A stretch of DNA of 64,000 nucleotides from Rhodococcoides kyotonense (GTDB lineage Bacteria; Actinomycetota; Actinomycetes; Mycobacteriales; Mycobacteriaceae). The notes below the pieces were generated by a model. It was given only the letters and a program-made list of their open reading frames with translations. It did not search any database and was not told the origin of the DNA. The stretch lies in contig NZ_LVHI01000001.1 of the NCBI RefSeq assembly GCF_001645385.1, positions 201,276-265,275 of the forward strand. The letters are read 5' to 3'. Shown here piece after piece: positions 35,372-45,201 of the stretch (positions are counted from its first letter, which is position 1; every line of letters starts with the position of its first letter). The translations under genes were made by a program, and so were the position numbers.

Positions 35372-38300
35372 GTGGCTGACTCGTTCGTTCATCTGCACAA
35401 CCACACCGAGTACTCGATGCTCGACGGGGCGGCGAAGATCGCGCCGCTGTTCGCAGAGGCGAACCGCCTGGAGATGACGGCCGTCGGTATGACCGACCAC
35501 GGCAACATGTACGGCGCCAGCGAGTTCTACAACGAGGCCAAGAAGGCAGGCATCAAGCCGATCATCGGCATCGAGGCGTACATCGCTCCCGAGTCGCGCT
35601 TCAACAAGAAGCGCGTGTTGTGGGGTGACCGCAACCAGAAGTCGGACGACGTCTCCGGTAGCGGCGCGTACACCCACATGACGATGGTCGCCGAGAACGC
35701 GACGGGTGTCCGGAACCTGTTCAAGTTGTCGTCCCTGGCCTCGATCGAGGGTCAGCTCGGCAAGTGGGCTCGCATGGACGAGGAGATCATCGCCCAGCAC
35801 GCCGAGGGCATCATCGCGACGACGGGCTGCCCGTCGGGAGAGGTGCAGACGCGTCTGCGCCTCGGTCACGACCGGGAAGCGTTGGAGGCGGCCGCCAAGT
35901 GGCAGGAGATCTGGGGCAAGGACAACTTCTTCCTCGAGCTGATGGACCACGGTCTGTCGATCGAGCGACGTGTCCGCGAAGGTCTGTTGGAGATCGGCAG
36001 AAAACTCGACATTCGGCCGCTCGCCACCAACGACTGCCACTACGTCACCAAGGACGCGGCCGAGAACCACGAAGCGCTGCTGTGTATCCAGACCGGTAAG
36101 ACGCTGAGCGACCCCACCCGGTTCAAGTTCGACGGCGACGGCTACTACCTCAAGTCCGCGGCCGAGATGCGTCAACTGTGGGACGGCGAGGTTCCCGGTG
36201 CGTGCGACAGCACGTTGCTCATCGCCGAGCGTGTGCAGCCGTACGACGACGTCTGGGCTCACCGCGATCGTATGCCGATCTTCCCCGTGCCGGAGGGAGA
36301 GACGCAGGGGTCCTGGCTCGCCAAGGAGGTCGACAAGGGCCTCGAATGGCGGTTCCCGAACGGGGTGCCGCAGGAGTATCGCGATCGCGCGAAGTACGAG
36401 ATCAGCGTCATCCTGGAAATGGGCTTCCCGGCGTACTTCCTCGTCGTCGGTGACCTCATCGCGCATGCTCGCGACGTCGGCATCCGCGTCGGACCCGGCC
36501 GTGGTTCCGCTGCAGGCTCGCTCGTCGCATACGCGATGGGTATCACCAACATCGACCCGCTGCCGCACGGTCTGCTGTTCGAGCGATTCCTCAACCCCGA
36601 GCGCGTGTCGATGCCCGATATCGATATCGACTTCGACGACCGTCGCCGCGGTGAAATGGTGCGCTACGCGACGGAGAAGTGGGGTAGCGACCGCGTCGCG
36701 CAGGTCATCACGTTCGGCACCATCAAGACCAAGGCCGCCATCAAGGACTCCGCGCGCGTCCAGTTCGGTCAGCCCGGTTTCGCGATCGCCGACCAGATCA
36801 CCAAGGCGCTGCCGCCGCCCATCATGGCGAAGGACATCTCGGTCGCCGGCATCACCGATCCGGCGCACGAGCGGTACAAGGAAGCGACCGAGGTCCGTGC
36901 GCTCATCGACTCCAATCCCGATGTGGCGACCATCTACAAGACCGCTCGCGGACTCGAAGGTCTGATCCGCAACGCCGGTGTGCACGCCTGCGCGGTCATC
37001 ATGTCGTCGGAACCGCTCACGGATGCGATTCCGGTGTGGAAGCGCGCGCAGGACGGCGCCATCATCACCGGCTGGGATTACCCGTCGTGCGAGGCCATCG
37101 GCCTGCTCAAGATGGACTTCCTGGGTCTGCGGAACCTGACCGTCATCGGCGACGCCATCGACAACATCAAGTCCAATCGCGGCATCGACCTCGATCTCGA
37201 CACGCTGGGCCTCGACGACCCGGCGACGTACGAATTGCTCGCTCGCGGTGACACTCTCGGCGTGTTCCAGCTCGACGGCAGCGCGATGCGAGACCTGCTG
37301 CGACGCATGCAGCCGACCGGGTTCGAGGACATCGTCGCCGTGCTCGCGCTGTACCGCCCCGGTCCGATGGGCATGAACGCGCACAACGACTACGCCGACC
37401 GCAAGAACGGTCGACAAGAGGTCAAGCCGATTCACCCCGAGCTCGAAGAACCGCTCGCGGAGATTCTGAAGGACACGTACGGCCTGATCGTGTATCAGGA
37501 GCAGATCATGCAGATCGCGCAGAAGGTCGCCGGGTACTCGCTCGGTCAGGCCGACATTCTGCGTCGAGCGATGGGTAAGAAGAAGCTGTCGGTGCTGGAA
37601 GAGGCGTATGCCGGATTCCGCGACGGCATGCTCGCCAACAACTTCTCCGAGCCCGCGATCAAGGCGCTGTGGGACACGATTCTCCCGTTCGCCGGGTACG
37701 CGTTCAACAAGTCGCACGCCGCAGGCTACGGACTCGTCTCGTACTGGACCGGTTACCTCAAGGCCAACTATCCAGGTGAGTACATGGCCGGACTGCTCAC
37801 CAGCGTCAGCGACGACAAGGACAAGTCTGCGGTCTACCTCGCCGACTGCCGCAAGCTCGGCATCACAGTGCTTCCTCCGGATGTCAACGAGTCGGAGCTG
37901 AACTTCGCGTCCGTCGGCAAGGACATCCGATTCGGTCTCGGCGCCGTGCGCAACGTCGGCACCAACGTCGTCGCGTCGATCATCAGAGCGCGCGAGGAGA
38001 AGAGCAAGTACACCGACTTCTCCGACTACCTGAACAAGATCGACGCGACCGCGTGCAGCAAGAAGGTCACCGAGTCGCTGATCAAGTCCGGTGCGTTCGA
38101 TTCGCTCGACCATCCGCGCAAGGGCTTGATGCTCATCCACGCCGACGCCATCGATTCGGTGATGGGCACGAAGAAGGCCGAGGCCATCGGTCAGTTCGAT
38201 CTGTTCGGCGGCGAGGACGCCGACGAGTCGATCAGCTCGGTGTTCAATGTCCGTGTGCCGGACGAGGAGTGGGACTCCAAGCACCGGCTCGCGCTCGAGC

Positions 38301-38908
38301 GGGAGATGCTCGGCCTGTACGTCTCCGGACATCCGCTGATGGGCGTCGAGCACATGCTCGCTGCGCAGTCGGACACCAACATTCCGGCCATCCTCGAAGG
38401 TGACGTCAAGGACGGAACGCAGGTCACGATCGGCGGCATTCTGGCGTCGGTCAACCGCCGCATCAACAAGAACGGTCTGACGTGGGCGTCGGCGCAGCTC
38501 GAGGATCTCGTCGGTGGCATCGAAGTGTTGTTCTTCCCGCAGTCGTACTCGGTGTTCGGCGCCGACGTGACCGAGGACTCGGTGGTTCTGGTGAAGGGGC
38601 GCGTGTCGGTGCGCGACGATCGGATCTCGATCATCGCGAACGACCTTGCCGTGCCGGATCTGTCGGCCGTCGGTGTCGCGAAGCCGTTGGCGGTCATGTT
38701 GCCGACGCGGTTGTGCACGGCCGACAAGGTCGGTGCGCTCAAGCGCGTGTTGATGAGTCACCCGGGGACGTCGGACGTGCACTTGCGTCTGGTCAGCGGC
38801 GACAAGGTGACCGCACTCAAGCTCGACGACAGTCTGCGCGTCACTCCGACGTCGGCGCTGATGGGTGACCTGAAGGCTCTACTCGGTCCCGGCTGCCTCG
38901 CCGGCTAG
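35372..38908 (+). CDS. dnaE: DNA polymerase III alpha subunit DnaE (DnaE1)
   Basis: 1178 aa replicative polymerase. The GTG at 35372 has AGGAGAG 8 bases upstream and gives the typical start [20 protein letters not shown]; the GTG at 35342 lacks a ribosome binding site. It has an N-terminal PHP domain ([21 protein letters not shown]) with proofreading-type metal residues, the catalytic palm PDIDIDF at 415-421, the fingers region with GVFQLDG, a helix-hairpin-helix part, and a C-terminal OB fold ([13 protein letters not shown]). The intact PHP fits the main actinobacterial enzyme, whose PHP domain proofreads. A hairpin terminator follows. Confidence 0.97.
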   Translation: MADSFVHLHNHTEYSMLDGAAKIAPLFAEANRLEMTAVGMTDHGNMYGASEFYNEAKKAGIKPIIGIEAYIAPESRFNKKRVLWGDRNQKSDDVSGSGAYTHMTMVAENATGVRNLFKLSSLASIEGQLGKWARMDEEIIAQHAEGIIATTGCPSGEVQTRLRLGHDREALEAAAKWQEIWGKDNFFLELMDHGLSIERRVREGLLEIGRKLDIRPLATNDCHYVTKDAAENHEALLCIQTGKTLSDPTRFKFDGDGYYLKSAAEMRQLWDGEVPGACDSTLLIAERVQPYDDVWAHRDRMPIFPVPEGETQGSWLAKEVDKGLEWRFPNGVPQEYRDRAKYEISVILEMGFPAYFLVVGDLIAHARDVGIRVGPGRGSAAGSLVAYAMGITNIDPLPHGLLFERFLNPERVSMPDIDIDFDDRRRGEMVRYATEKWGSDRVAQVITFGTIKTKAAIKDSARVQFGQPGFAIADQITKALPPPIMAKDISVAGITDPAHERYKEATEVRALIDSNPDVATIYKTARGLEGLIRNAGVHACAVIMSSEPLTDAIPVWKRAQDGAIITGWDYPSCEAIGLLKMDFLGLRNLTVIGDAIDNIKSNRGIDLDLDTLGLDDPATYELLARGDTLGVFQLDGSAMRDLLRRMQPTGFEDIVAVLALYRPGPMGMNAHNDYADRKNGRQEVKPIHPELEEPLAEILKDTYGLIVYQEQIMQIAQKVAGYSLGQADILRRAMGKKKLSVLEEAYAGFRDGMLANNFSEPAIKALWDTILPFAGYAFNKSHAAGYGLVSYWTGYLKANYPGEYMAGLLTSVSDDKDKSAVYLADCRKLGITVLPPDVNESELNFASVGKDIRFGLGAVRNVGTNVVASIIRAREEKSKYTDFSDYLNKIDATACSKKVTESLIKSGAFDSLDHPRKGLMLIHADAIDSVMGTKKAEAIGQFDLFGGEDADESISSVFNVRVPDEEWDSKHRLALEREMLGLYVSGHPLMGVEHMLAAQSDTNIPAILEGDVKDGTQVTIGGILASVNRRINKNGLTWASAQLEDLVGGIEVLFFPQSYSVFGADVTEDSVVLVKGRVSVRDDRISIIANDLAVPDLSAVGVAKPLAVMLPTRLCTADKVGALKRVLMSHPGTSDVHLRLVSGDKVTALKLDDSLRVTPTSALMGDLKALLGPGCLAG

Positions 38909-38923
38909 CGGACCGGTAGCCGT

Positions 38924-38957
38924 TACACGACAGTTGCTGGTACACGACAGTGGCCGG
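38924..38957 (+). repeat. Tandem 17-bp repeat after dnaE
   Basis: TACACGACAGTTGCTGG at 38924-38940 and TACACGACAGTGGCCGG at 38941-38957 are adjacent copies differing at two positions. The second copy forms the left arm of the terminator hairpin, so the repeat may be a decayed duplicate of that arm. Confidence 0.75.
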
Positions 38958-38995
38958 TGCCGACGAAGATTCCGTCGACACCGGCCACTGTCGTG
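38943..38995 (+). terminator. Hairpin between convergent dnaE and small membrane gene
   Basis: CACGACAGTGGCCGGTG (38943-38959) is perfectly complementary to CACCGGCCACTGTCGTG (38979-38995). The 19-base loop contains an inner CGACG/CGTCG stem. It lies between dnaE and the leftward gene ending at 38999 and should terminate both. Confidence 0.85.
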
Positions 38996-38998
38996 CAG

Positions 38999-39232
38999 TC
39001 AGTTGCGCAGTTGTTCGGTTGACTTCAGGATCCACCACGCGACGACGGTTGCTGCTGCGGCACCGAGGACGGCGACTTGCAGTGACGTGGTGAGAGCGAG
39101 CGCGCCGACGAACACGAGCACACCGAGAATCAACGACTCGACCTTGTACACCGGCCACGCGGTCCCGGCGATGTCGACGGTGTGTACCTGCGCGCGCCTG
39201 CGGGTAGGGATGCGGGGGACTGCGTAGGTCAT
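38999..39232 (-). CDS. Small two-span membrane protein
   Basis: 77 aa from the ATG at 39232 with GGAG 6 bases upstream; the frame is open further upstream but with no supported start. A basic N-terminus ([19 protein letters not shown]) is followed by two hydrophobic segments ([18 protein letters not shown] and [17 protein letters not shown]) and a short polar end. No family is recognised. It is convergent with dnaE and divergent from the Ddn-like gene. Confidence 0.65.
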   Translation of the reverse strand: MTYAVPRIPTRRRAQVHTVDIAGTAWPVYKVESLILGVLVFVGALALTTSLQVAVLGAAAATVVAWWILKSTEQLRN

Positions 39233-39394
39233 TGCGCGCTCCGTTCGGCTGTGCTGCGTACTTGCTTCAGGGTATACGCATCGCAGGTTTCGGTCCACCG
39301 AAACTTCTTCTGTCGGCGCCCTGTTTTGCATCGATGGTCCACGACAGCTGTCCAACGGCTGCCACGGTCCATCGATGCTGGGATACTCGGGGTC

Positions 39395-39832
39395 ATGCCA
39401 TTGACAGGTGAATACGAACCGAGCACATCCGATTGGGCGCGCGAGCAGGCCGAGCTGCTGGAGGGTTCAGGCGGCACCGAGGGAACGTCGTTGCGCGGCA
39501 TGCCGGTCGTGCTGTTGACGACCAAGGGCAACAAATCCGGCAAGCTGCGCAAGACGCCGCTGATGCGCGTCGAGCACGACGGCGAATACGCGGTGGTCGC
39601 ATCGTTGGGCGGCGCACCGAAGCATCCCGTCTGGTACTACAACATCGTCGCCGAGCCGCTGGTCGAACTCCGTGACGGCACCGACAACGCCGACTACACC
39701 GCACGTGAAGTCACCGGCGACGAAAAGGCCGTGTGGTGGGAGCGGGCCGTCGAGGCGTTCCCGGACTACGCGGACTACCAGAAGAAGACGGACCGCGAGA
39801 TTCCGGTCTTCGTGCTGACCCGGGTCCAGTAG
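39395..39832 (+). CDS. Ddn-like F420-dependent nitroreductase-family protein (Rv1558-like)
   Basis: 145 aa split-barrel protein of the deazaflavin (F420)-dependent nitroreductase family. It begins [20 protein letters not shown], with family signatures [20 protein letters not shown] and [19 protein letters not shown]. Members reduce quinones or other substrates with F420H2; the substrate here is unknown. Position upstream of ilvA matches Rv1558. The ATG at 39395 has a weak ribosome binding site. The stop shares one base with the start of the pyruvate dehydrogenase gene. Confidence 0.88.
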   Translation: MPLTGEYEPSTSDWAREQAELLEGSGGTEGTSLRGMPVVLLTTKGNKSGKLRKTPLMRVEHDGEYAVVASLGGAPKHPVWYYNIVAEPLVELRDGTDNADYTAREVTGDEKAVWWERAVEAFPDYADYQKKTDREIPVFVLTRVQ

Positions 39833-41619
39833 TGGCGAGGAATTCGAAGCCCGGCACAGTAGCCGAGCAGCTCGTCGCGCAACTCGTCGACGCGGGGGTG
39901 CGGCGCATCTACGGCGTCGTCGGCGACAGCCTCAACCCGATCGTCGACGCGGTCCGCCGCAGCGGGGGATCGTCGGAAGGCGGCATCGACTGGATCCACG
40001 TTCGGCACGAGGAGGCGGCGGCATTCGCCGCGTCCGCCGAAGCGCAGCTGACCGGACAGCTCGCGGTCTGCGCAGGCTCGTGCGGTCCCGGCAACCTGCA
40101 CCTGATCAACGGCCTCTACGACGCCAACCGATCGGGCGCGCCGGTGCTCGCGATCGCGTCGCACATCCCGAGCGTGCAGATCGGTTCGAGCTTCTTCCAG
40201 GAGACGCATCCGGACCGGTTGTTCGTCGAATGCTCGGTGTACGCGGAGTTGATCAGCACCGCCGAACAGTCGCCGCGAGTGGTGCATTCGGCTATGCAGC
40301 ATGCACTCGGTGCGCCGGGCGTCGCCGTCGTGACGCTGCCCGGTGACATCGCCGACGAACCCGTGGGCCGTCCGGCGCCGTCGTTCCTGAAGACGGGCAC
40401 ACCGTCGCTCGTCCCCGACGACGCCGATGTTCGACGGCTCGCCGCCGCGATAGACGAGGCGTCCACGGTGGCGATCTTCGCGGGTGCAGGGGTGAAGGAT
40501 GCGAGGACCGAATTACTGGAACTCGCCGAGCTGCTCGGTGCACCGATCGGGCATTCGTTGCGCGGCAAGGAGTACGTGCAGTACGACAATCCGTTCGACA
40601 TCGGGATGACCGGACTTCTGGGATACGGCGCGGCACACGACGGCATTCACGACGCGGACCTGCTTCTCCTGATCGGGACGGACTTTCCCTACGATCAGTT
40701 CCTGCCCGACCGCGTGCGGACGGCGCAGATCGACAGTGCGGCCGAAAAGCTCGGTCGCAGAACAAGTCTCGACTTCGCCGTACACGGCGATGCGAAGAGC
40801 ACGCTGGCGGCATTGCTGCCCCTGGTGCAGCGCAAGTCCGACAGGTCGTTCCTGAAGCGCACGCTCGATCGACACGAGACGCTGATGACGAAGGTCGTCG
40901 GCGCGTACACGACACCGGTCAAGCAACGAACGCCGATTCACCCGGAGTACGCGGCGTCGATCCTCGACGACCTGGCTGCACGCGACGCCGTGTTCACCTC
41001 CGACACCGGCATGTGCAACGTGTGGACCGCTCGCTACCTGAATCCGAACGGCAGCAGACGGTTCGTGTCGTCGGCACTGCACGGTTCGATGGCCAACGCG
41101 CTTCCCCATGCGATCGGAGCGCAGGTCGCGTTCCCGACGCGTCAGGTCGTGTCGCTCTCGGGCGACGGTGGCTTATCCATGCTGATGGGGGAGTTGCTGA
41201 CCGTCGCGATGTATCGACTGCCGGTGAAGATCGTCGTGTTCAACAACTCGACGCTGGGCATGGTCAAGTTGGAGATGCTCGTCGACGGCATTCCCGACTT
41301 CGGGGTCGATGTGCCCGCCACGGACTACGCGGCAATCGCGTCGGCTCTGAAGATCTTCTCGCGGCGCATCGAGGACCCGTCCGACCTGGAGTCGGGTATC
41401 GCGGCGGCGCTCGAACACGACGGGCCGGCACTGGTCGACATCGTCACCGACCCGAACGCGCTGTCGCTGCCGCCGACGATCACCGGCGAGCAGGTGAAGG
41501 GATTCGCGTTGGCGATGTCACGGATGGTCATGAACGGTGGAGTCGGCGAGGCGGTGCAGATGGCCAAGTCGAACCTGCGTAACGTTCCGCTGCCGTCTCA
41601 GTTCGACCCGAGACGGTAG
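39832..41619 (+). CDS. Pyruvate:quinone oxidoreductase (PoxB/Pqo)
   Basis: 595 aa thiamine-diphosphate flavoenzyme of the acetolactate synthase fold. It oxidatively decarboxylates pyruvate to acetate and CO2, passing electrons to quinone at the membrane. The TPP glutamate is in VRHEEAAAFAASAEAQL, the TPP-binding motif is LSGDGGLSMLMGE through VFNNSTLGM, and the central FAD domain has VAIFAGAGVKDA. The overall pattern and SFFQETHPDRLF fit PoxB/Pqo more than acetolactate synthase. GTG start overlaps the Ddn-like stop by one base. It is an insertion relative to the M. tuberculosis order Rv1558-ilvA. Confidence 0.88.
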   Translation: MARNSKPGTVAEQLVAQLVDAGVRRIYGVVGDSLNPIVDAVRRSGGSSEGGIDWIHVRHEEAAAFAASAEAQLTGQLAVCAGSCGPGNLHLINGLYDANRSGAPVLAIASHIPSVQIGSSFFQETHPDRLFVECSVYAELISTAEQSPRVVHSAMQHALGAPGVAVVTLPGDIADEPVGRPAPSFLKTGTPSLVPDDADVRRLAAAIDEASTVAIFAGAGVKDARTELLELAELLGAPIGHSLRGKEYVQYDNPFDIGMTGLLGYGAAHDGIHDADLLLLIGTDFPYDQFLPDRVRTAQIDSAAEKLGRRTSLDFAVHGDAKSTLAALLPLVQRKSDRSFLKRTLDRHETLMTKVVGAYTTPVKQRTPIHPEYAASILDDLAARDAVFTSDTGMCNVWTARYLNPNGSRRFVSSALHGSMANALPHAIGAQVAFPTRQVVSLSGDGGLSMLMGELLTVAMYRLPVKIVVFNNSTLGMVKLEMLVDGIPDFGVDVPATDYAAIASALKIFSRRIEDPSDLESGIAAALEHDGPALVDIVTDPNALSLPPTITGEQVKGFALAMSRMVMNGGVGEAVQMAKSNLRNVPLPSQFDPRR

Positions 41620-41662
41620 TCCCGACTTATCGTCGGAACTGCGCTGGTGGCAGCATGGACGG

Positions 41663-43024
41663 GTGTCCAACTCGCCTGAAGTAGCCGAAGCACGCACTCA
41701 TCCGTTCGCGGTCACCGCGGACGACATCGATGCGGCTGCCCGGCGAATTTCGGACGTCGTCGCGTCGACGCCGCTGCAGTACTGCGAACGGCTGTCCGCT
41801 GTCACCGGCGCGCACGTCTATCTCAAGCGTGAAGACCTCCAGATCGTGCGCTCGTACAAGATTCGCGGCGCCTACAACCTGATGGCCCAGCTGACGCCCG
41901 AGGAGCTGACCGTCGGAGTCGTCACTGCCAGTGCAGGCAACCACGCGCAGGGCGTCGCCTTCGCGTGCCGCGCGATGCAGGTGCAAGGCCGGATCTACGT
42001 GCCGGCCAACACACCCAAGCAGAAGCGCGATCGGATCCGTGTGCACGGGGGCGAGTTCGTCGAGCTGATCGTCACCGGTGACACGTTCGACGCGGCTGCG
42101 GCGTCGGCTGCCGAGGATGTCGTCCGGACCGGCGCCACAATGGTTCCGCCGTTCGACGACCCGCGGACCGTGGCAGGTCAGGGCACGATCGCCGCCGAGA
42201 TCGTCGAGCAGCTCGGCACCGCTCCCGACACGGTCGTCATGCCGGTCGGAGGAGGCGGCTGCATCGCCGGCATCTCCACGTATCTGCGCGAACGCTCCCC
42301 GTCGACGGCACTCGTCGGTGTCGAGCCGTCGGGAGCTGCGTCGATGACGGCCGCGCTCGTCGCGGGCGGTCCGGTGACGTTGTCGAACATCGATCCCTTC
42401 GTCGACGGTGCCGCCGTGCGCCGTATCGGCGACGTGCCGTACGAGGCGCTGCGATTCCTCGGCGCCGAGGTCGTCTCGCACGCGTCGCTGCCCCTCGTGA
42501 CGGTGCCGACCTTCCCGCGCACCGAGAACGCGTCGGGACCGTTCTTGATGACGCAGATCGACGAGGGTGCGATCTGCACGGCGATGCTCGACCTGTACCA
42601 GAACGAGGGAGTCATCGCCGAACCGGCTGGTGCGCTGAGTGTTGCTGCGCTGAACCAGATCTCGGTCGCGCCGGGCAGTACGGTCGTGTGCCTGGTGTCC
42701 GGTGGCAACAACGACGTGTCGCGGTACGGCGAGATTCTCGAACGCTCGCTGGTGCACCTCGGACTCAAGCATTATTTCCTGGTGGATTTCCCACAGGAGC
42801 CGGGCGCGCTGCGTCGATTCCTCGACGAAGTCCTCGGGCCCGACGACGACATCACGCTGTTCGAGTACGTCAAGCGCAACAACCGGGAAACCGGTGCCGC
42901 GCTCGTCGGCGTCGAGTTGGGTCATGCATCGGGACTCAGTTCGTTGCTCGAGCGGATGCGGTCGTCGCGGTTGCGCGTCGAACAGCTCGAACCGGGTTCA
43001 CCGGCGTACAGCTACTTGACCTGA
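41663..43024 (+). CDS. ilvA: Threonine ammonia-lyase IlvA
   Basis: 453 aa PLP enzyme producing 2-oxobutanoate for isoleucine synthesis. PLP lysine is Lys66 in SYKIRGAYNLM; the phosphate-binding Gly loop is PVGGGGCIAG. A single ACT-like regulatory domain starts at about residue 370 (HYFLVDFPQEPGALRRFLDE), the short form typical of corynebacteria and relatives, which mediates isoleucine feedback. The GTG at 41663 is the only sensible start. The 3' end overlaps the tail of the convergent TetR gene by 13 bases. Confidence 0.95.
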   Translation: MSNSPEVAEARTHPFAVTADDIDAAARRISDVVASTPLQYCERLSAVTGAHVYLKREDLQIVRSYKIRGAYNLMAQLTPEELTVGVVTASAGNHAQGVAFACRAMQVQGRIYVPANTPKQKRDRIRVHGGEFVELIVTGDTFDAAAASAAEDVVRTGATMVPPFDDPRTVAGQGTIAAEIVEQLGTAPDTVVMPVGGGGCIAGISTYLRERSPSTALVGVEPSGAASMTAALVAGGPVTLSNIDPFVDGAAVRRIGDVPYEALRFLGAEVVSHASLPLVTVPTFPRTENASGPFLMTQIDEGAICTAMLDLYQNEGVIAEPAGALSVAALNQISVAPGSTVVCLVSGGNNDVSRYGEILERSLVHLGLKHYFLVDFPQEPGALRRFLDEVLGPDDDITLFEYVKRNNRETGAALVGVELGHASGLSSLLERMRSSRLRVEQLEPGSPAYSYLT

Positions 43025-43548
43025 TCGCCGGCGAGCAAGCGCTCGACCACCTTCTGGTGTAGCTCGGGTTCCACGTCGGGCAGGTTCATCAGCGCGTTCA
43101 GATAGATCCCGTCGCCGACGAGTCGGACGATCTCGGCCGAGACGGGGTCGGTGATCTCGGCGCGAATCGCTTCGTCCCACAACCGCATGACCTCGGTCAC
43201 GGCATCCTGGATCTCGCCGGGCGCGCCGTCGATGCTGCGCAGCACCGCGAGAGTCGATCGAAACAGAGCGATCTCCTTCTCCGAGATGGTCTCCGGCGGT
43301 TGCAGGTACCACTGAGCGACGGTGGTTCCGCCCTGCTCGGCCTGCGCTCGCTGTGCGTCGGAACGGTCGCCGAGCCGTCGCACCATCGCCGCGATCATCG
43401 CGTCCTTGGTATTGAAGTGATAGAGCAGCCCGCCCTTGGACACCCCGGCCTTCGCCGCGACGGCCTCCAGCGTCACCTTCGTCGATCCCTCGTCCAGCAG
43501 GAGCTCCTCGAGCGCGTCGAGTATTCGGTCTCGTGTGTCGCGTGACAT
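43012..43548 (-). CDS. TetR-family repressor of the adjacent efflux pump
   Basis: 178 aa. N-terminal HTH (RDRILDALEELLLDEGSTKV, then VTLEAVAAKAGVSKGGLLYH) and an all-helical ligand-binding C-terminus. The ATG start at 43548 is adjacent to two copies of a 21-bp near-palindrome in the divergent promoter region. By analogy with LfrR-LfrA in mycobacteria it probably represses the MFS pump gene at 43651 and itself, and is released by a drug or other cation. The inducing ligand cannot be predicted. Confidence 0.9.
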   Translation of the reverse strand: MSRDTRDRILDALEELLLDEGSTKVTLEAVAAKAGVSKGGLLYHFNTKDAMIAAMVRRLGDRSDAQRAQAEQGGTTVAQWYLQPPETISEKEIALFRSTLAVLRSIDGAPGEIQDAVTEVMRLWDEAIRAEITDPVSAEIVRLVGDGIYLNALMNLPDVEPELHQKVVERLLAGDQVK

Positions 43549-43563
43549 AACGCCAGTGTAAAC

Positions 43564-43621
43564 GACTGTACCGGCTGGACGGTCAGCTGCTACGCTCGGT
43601 GACTGTACCGGCTGGACGGTC
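43564..43621 (+). promoter_or_regulatory. Two identical 21-bp operator candidates in the TetR/MFS promoter region
   Basis: GACTGTACC-GGC-TGGACGGTC occurs at 43564-43584 and 43601-43621, identical in both copies and 37 bp apart. Each is an imperfect palindrome (outer GAC/GTC). They lie between the divergent starts and so are likely TetR binding sites; the second is 29 bases before the pump start. Confidence 0.75.
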
Positions 43622-43650
43622 GAGTCGCCGGAGTCATCCAAGGAGAACAA

Positions 43651-45201
43651 GTGAGTGAGTTGCGCACGCACGACGTGCAATCCGACGTCACGACGATGGC
43701 GACGAAGAAGGACTGGATCGGGCTGATCGTGCTCGCGTTGGCGGTGCTGCTGATCGCGGTCGACGGCACCGTGCTGGACCTTGCATTGCCGTTCATCAGC
43801 GCCGACCTGGCGCCGACGAGTAATCAGCTGTTGTGGATCATCGACGTGTATTCGTTCGTGCTCGCCGGCCTCCTGATCACGATGGGCACGTTGGGTGACC
43901 GCATCGGCCGGCGAAAACTCCTGCTCCTCGGCGCTGCGGGGTTCGGTGTCGCGTCCGTCGTTGCCGGACTGTCGACGAGCCCCGACATGCTCATCGCGGC
44001 CCGTGTCCTGCAGGGGTTGTCCGGTGCGACGCTGATGCCCGCGACGCTCGGCCTGATCAGAACGATGTTCGCCGACGCTCGGCAACGCACCACGGCCATC
44101 GGTGTCTGGGGTGCGATGGCGGGCGGTGGGGCCGCGGCGGGTCCGCTCGTGGGCGGCTGGATCCTCGAGCACTTCTGGTGGGGAGCGGTGTTCCTGATCA
44201 ACATCCCCGTCATGGTCCTGCTGATCCTGTTGGGGCCGTTCGTGATTCCCGAGTCGAAGGATCCGAACCCGGGCAAGTTCGATCTCGTGAGCGCGGCTCT
44301 GTCGATGCTCGCACTGGTGCCGCTGGTGTACGCCGTCAAGGAAACGGCGACGCACGGAGTCAGTGTCGTGAACGTGCTCGCCGCGGTGGTCGGCGTCGCC
44401 GCGGGCGTCGTGTTCGTCCGACGTCAGCGCATGCTCGACGACCCGATGATCGATCTGCGGTTGTTCTCGAACCCCGCGTTCTCGACGGCTGTCTTCACGA
44501 ACTTCCTGTCGGTGTTCGCGCTCGCGGGTGTGCTCTTCTTCGGTGCGCAGTACCTGCAGCTGGTGCTCGGGTACAGCCCACTGGAAGCAGGGTTGTCGAT
44601 GTTGCCGGGTACGGCGTCGAGCATCGTGATGTCGTTGATGGCTGCGTACCTGGTCCGAATCTGGCGTCCGGGAACGGTGTTGGCAGGTGGCCTCGCTCTG
44701 TCGGCATTGGGCCCGGCACTTCTGTACGGCTCGGGGGTGAGCAGCGGTCCGGCGTTGTTCGTCGGTGGCTTCGTCCTCATCGGCCTCGGTGCCGGTGTCG
44801 CGCTGACGTTGACGTCGGACCTCGTCGTCGGCGCCGTCCCGCCGAAGAAGGCGGGCGCGGCGTCGGCAGTGTCCGAGACCGCCTACGAACTCGGCATCGC
44901 ACTGGGTGTTGCGGTTCTCGGTACCGTCGTCATGTCGTTCTTCCGTCGTGGACTCGACGTGTCGGGACTGAACTCGGCGCAGGCCGCGACGGCGCAGGAG
45001 ACGCTCGGCGGTGCCGTCGAGGTCTCCCGGAACCTGCCGGAGCAGGCCGCCGCCCTGTTGGCCGATTCTGCGCACACCGCGTTCGTGACGGGTATGCACG
45101 TGGCTTCGGTGGCGACGGCCGTGCTGTTGGCGCTGACGGCGATCGTCGTCGCGGTGCGTTTACGCACCCGTGCGCGCGTGGTTGGCCCAGGGGCCGACTA
45201 A
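43651..45201 (+). CDS. MFS drug efflux pump, DHA2 family (LfrA/SmvA-like)
   Basis: 516 aa, about 14 predicted membrane spans, typical of the DHA2 subfamily. Motif A is GTLGDRIGRRKLLL; the first span motif is LIAVDGTVLDLALP and motif C is AAAGPLVGGWILE. The best analogues are LfrA and SmvA, which export fluoroquinolones, dyes and quaternary cations; substrates here are inference. The GTG at 43651 has AAGGAG at good spacing. It is divergent from its probable TetR repressor and overlaps the convergent treZ by 4 bases. Confidence 0.9.
   Translation: MSELRTHDVQSDVTTMATKKDWIGLIVLALAVLLIAVDGTVLDLALPFISADLAPTSNQLLWIIDVYSFVLAGLLITMGTLGDRIGRRKLLLLGAAGFGVASVVAGLSTSPDMLIAARVLQGLSGATLMPATLGLIRTMFADARQRTTAIGVWGAMAGGGAAAGPLVGGWILEHFWWGAVFLINIPVMVLLILLGPFVIPESKDPNPGKFDLVSAALSMLALVPLVYAVKETATHGVSVVNVLAAVVGVAAGVVFVRRQRMLDDPMIDLRLFSNPAFSTAVFTNFLSVFALAGVLFFGAQYLQLVLGYSPLEAGLSMLPGTASSIVMSLMAAYLVRIWRPGTVLAGGLALSALGPALLYGSGVSSGPALFVGGFVLIGLGAGVALTLTSDLVVGAVPPKKAGAASAVSETAYELGIALGVAVLGTVVMSFFRRGLDVSGLNSAQAATAQETLGGAVEVSRNLPEQAAALLADSAHTAFVTGMHVASVATAVLLALTAIVVAVRLRTRARVVGPGAD

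Noticed and set aside
35234-38782. Long open frame on the minus strand opposite dnaE
   Set aside because: Antisense to the complete dnaE coding sequence; composition and lack of motifs mark it as a shadow frame.
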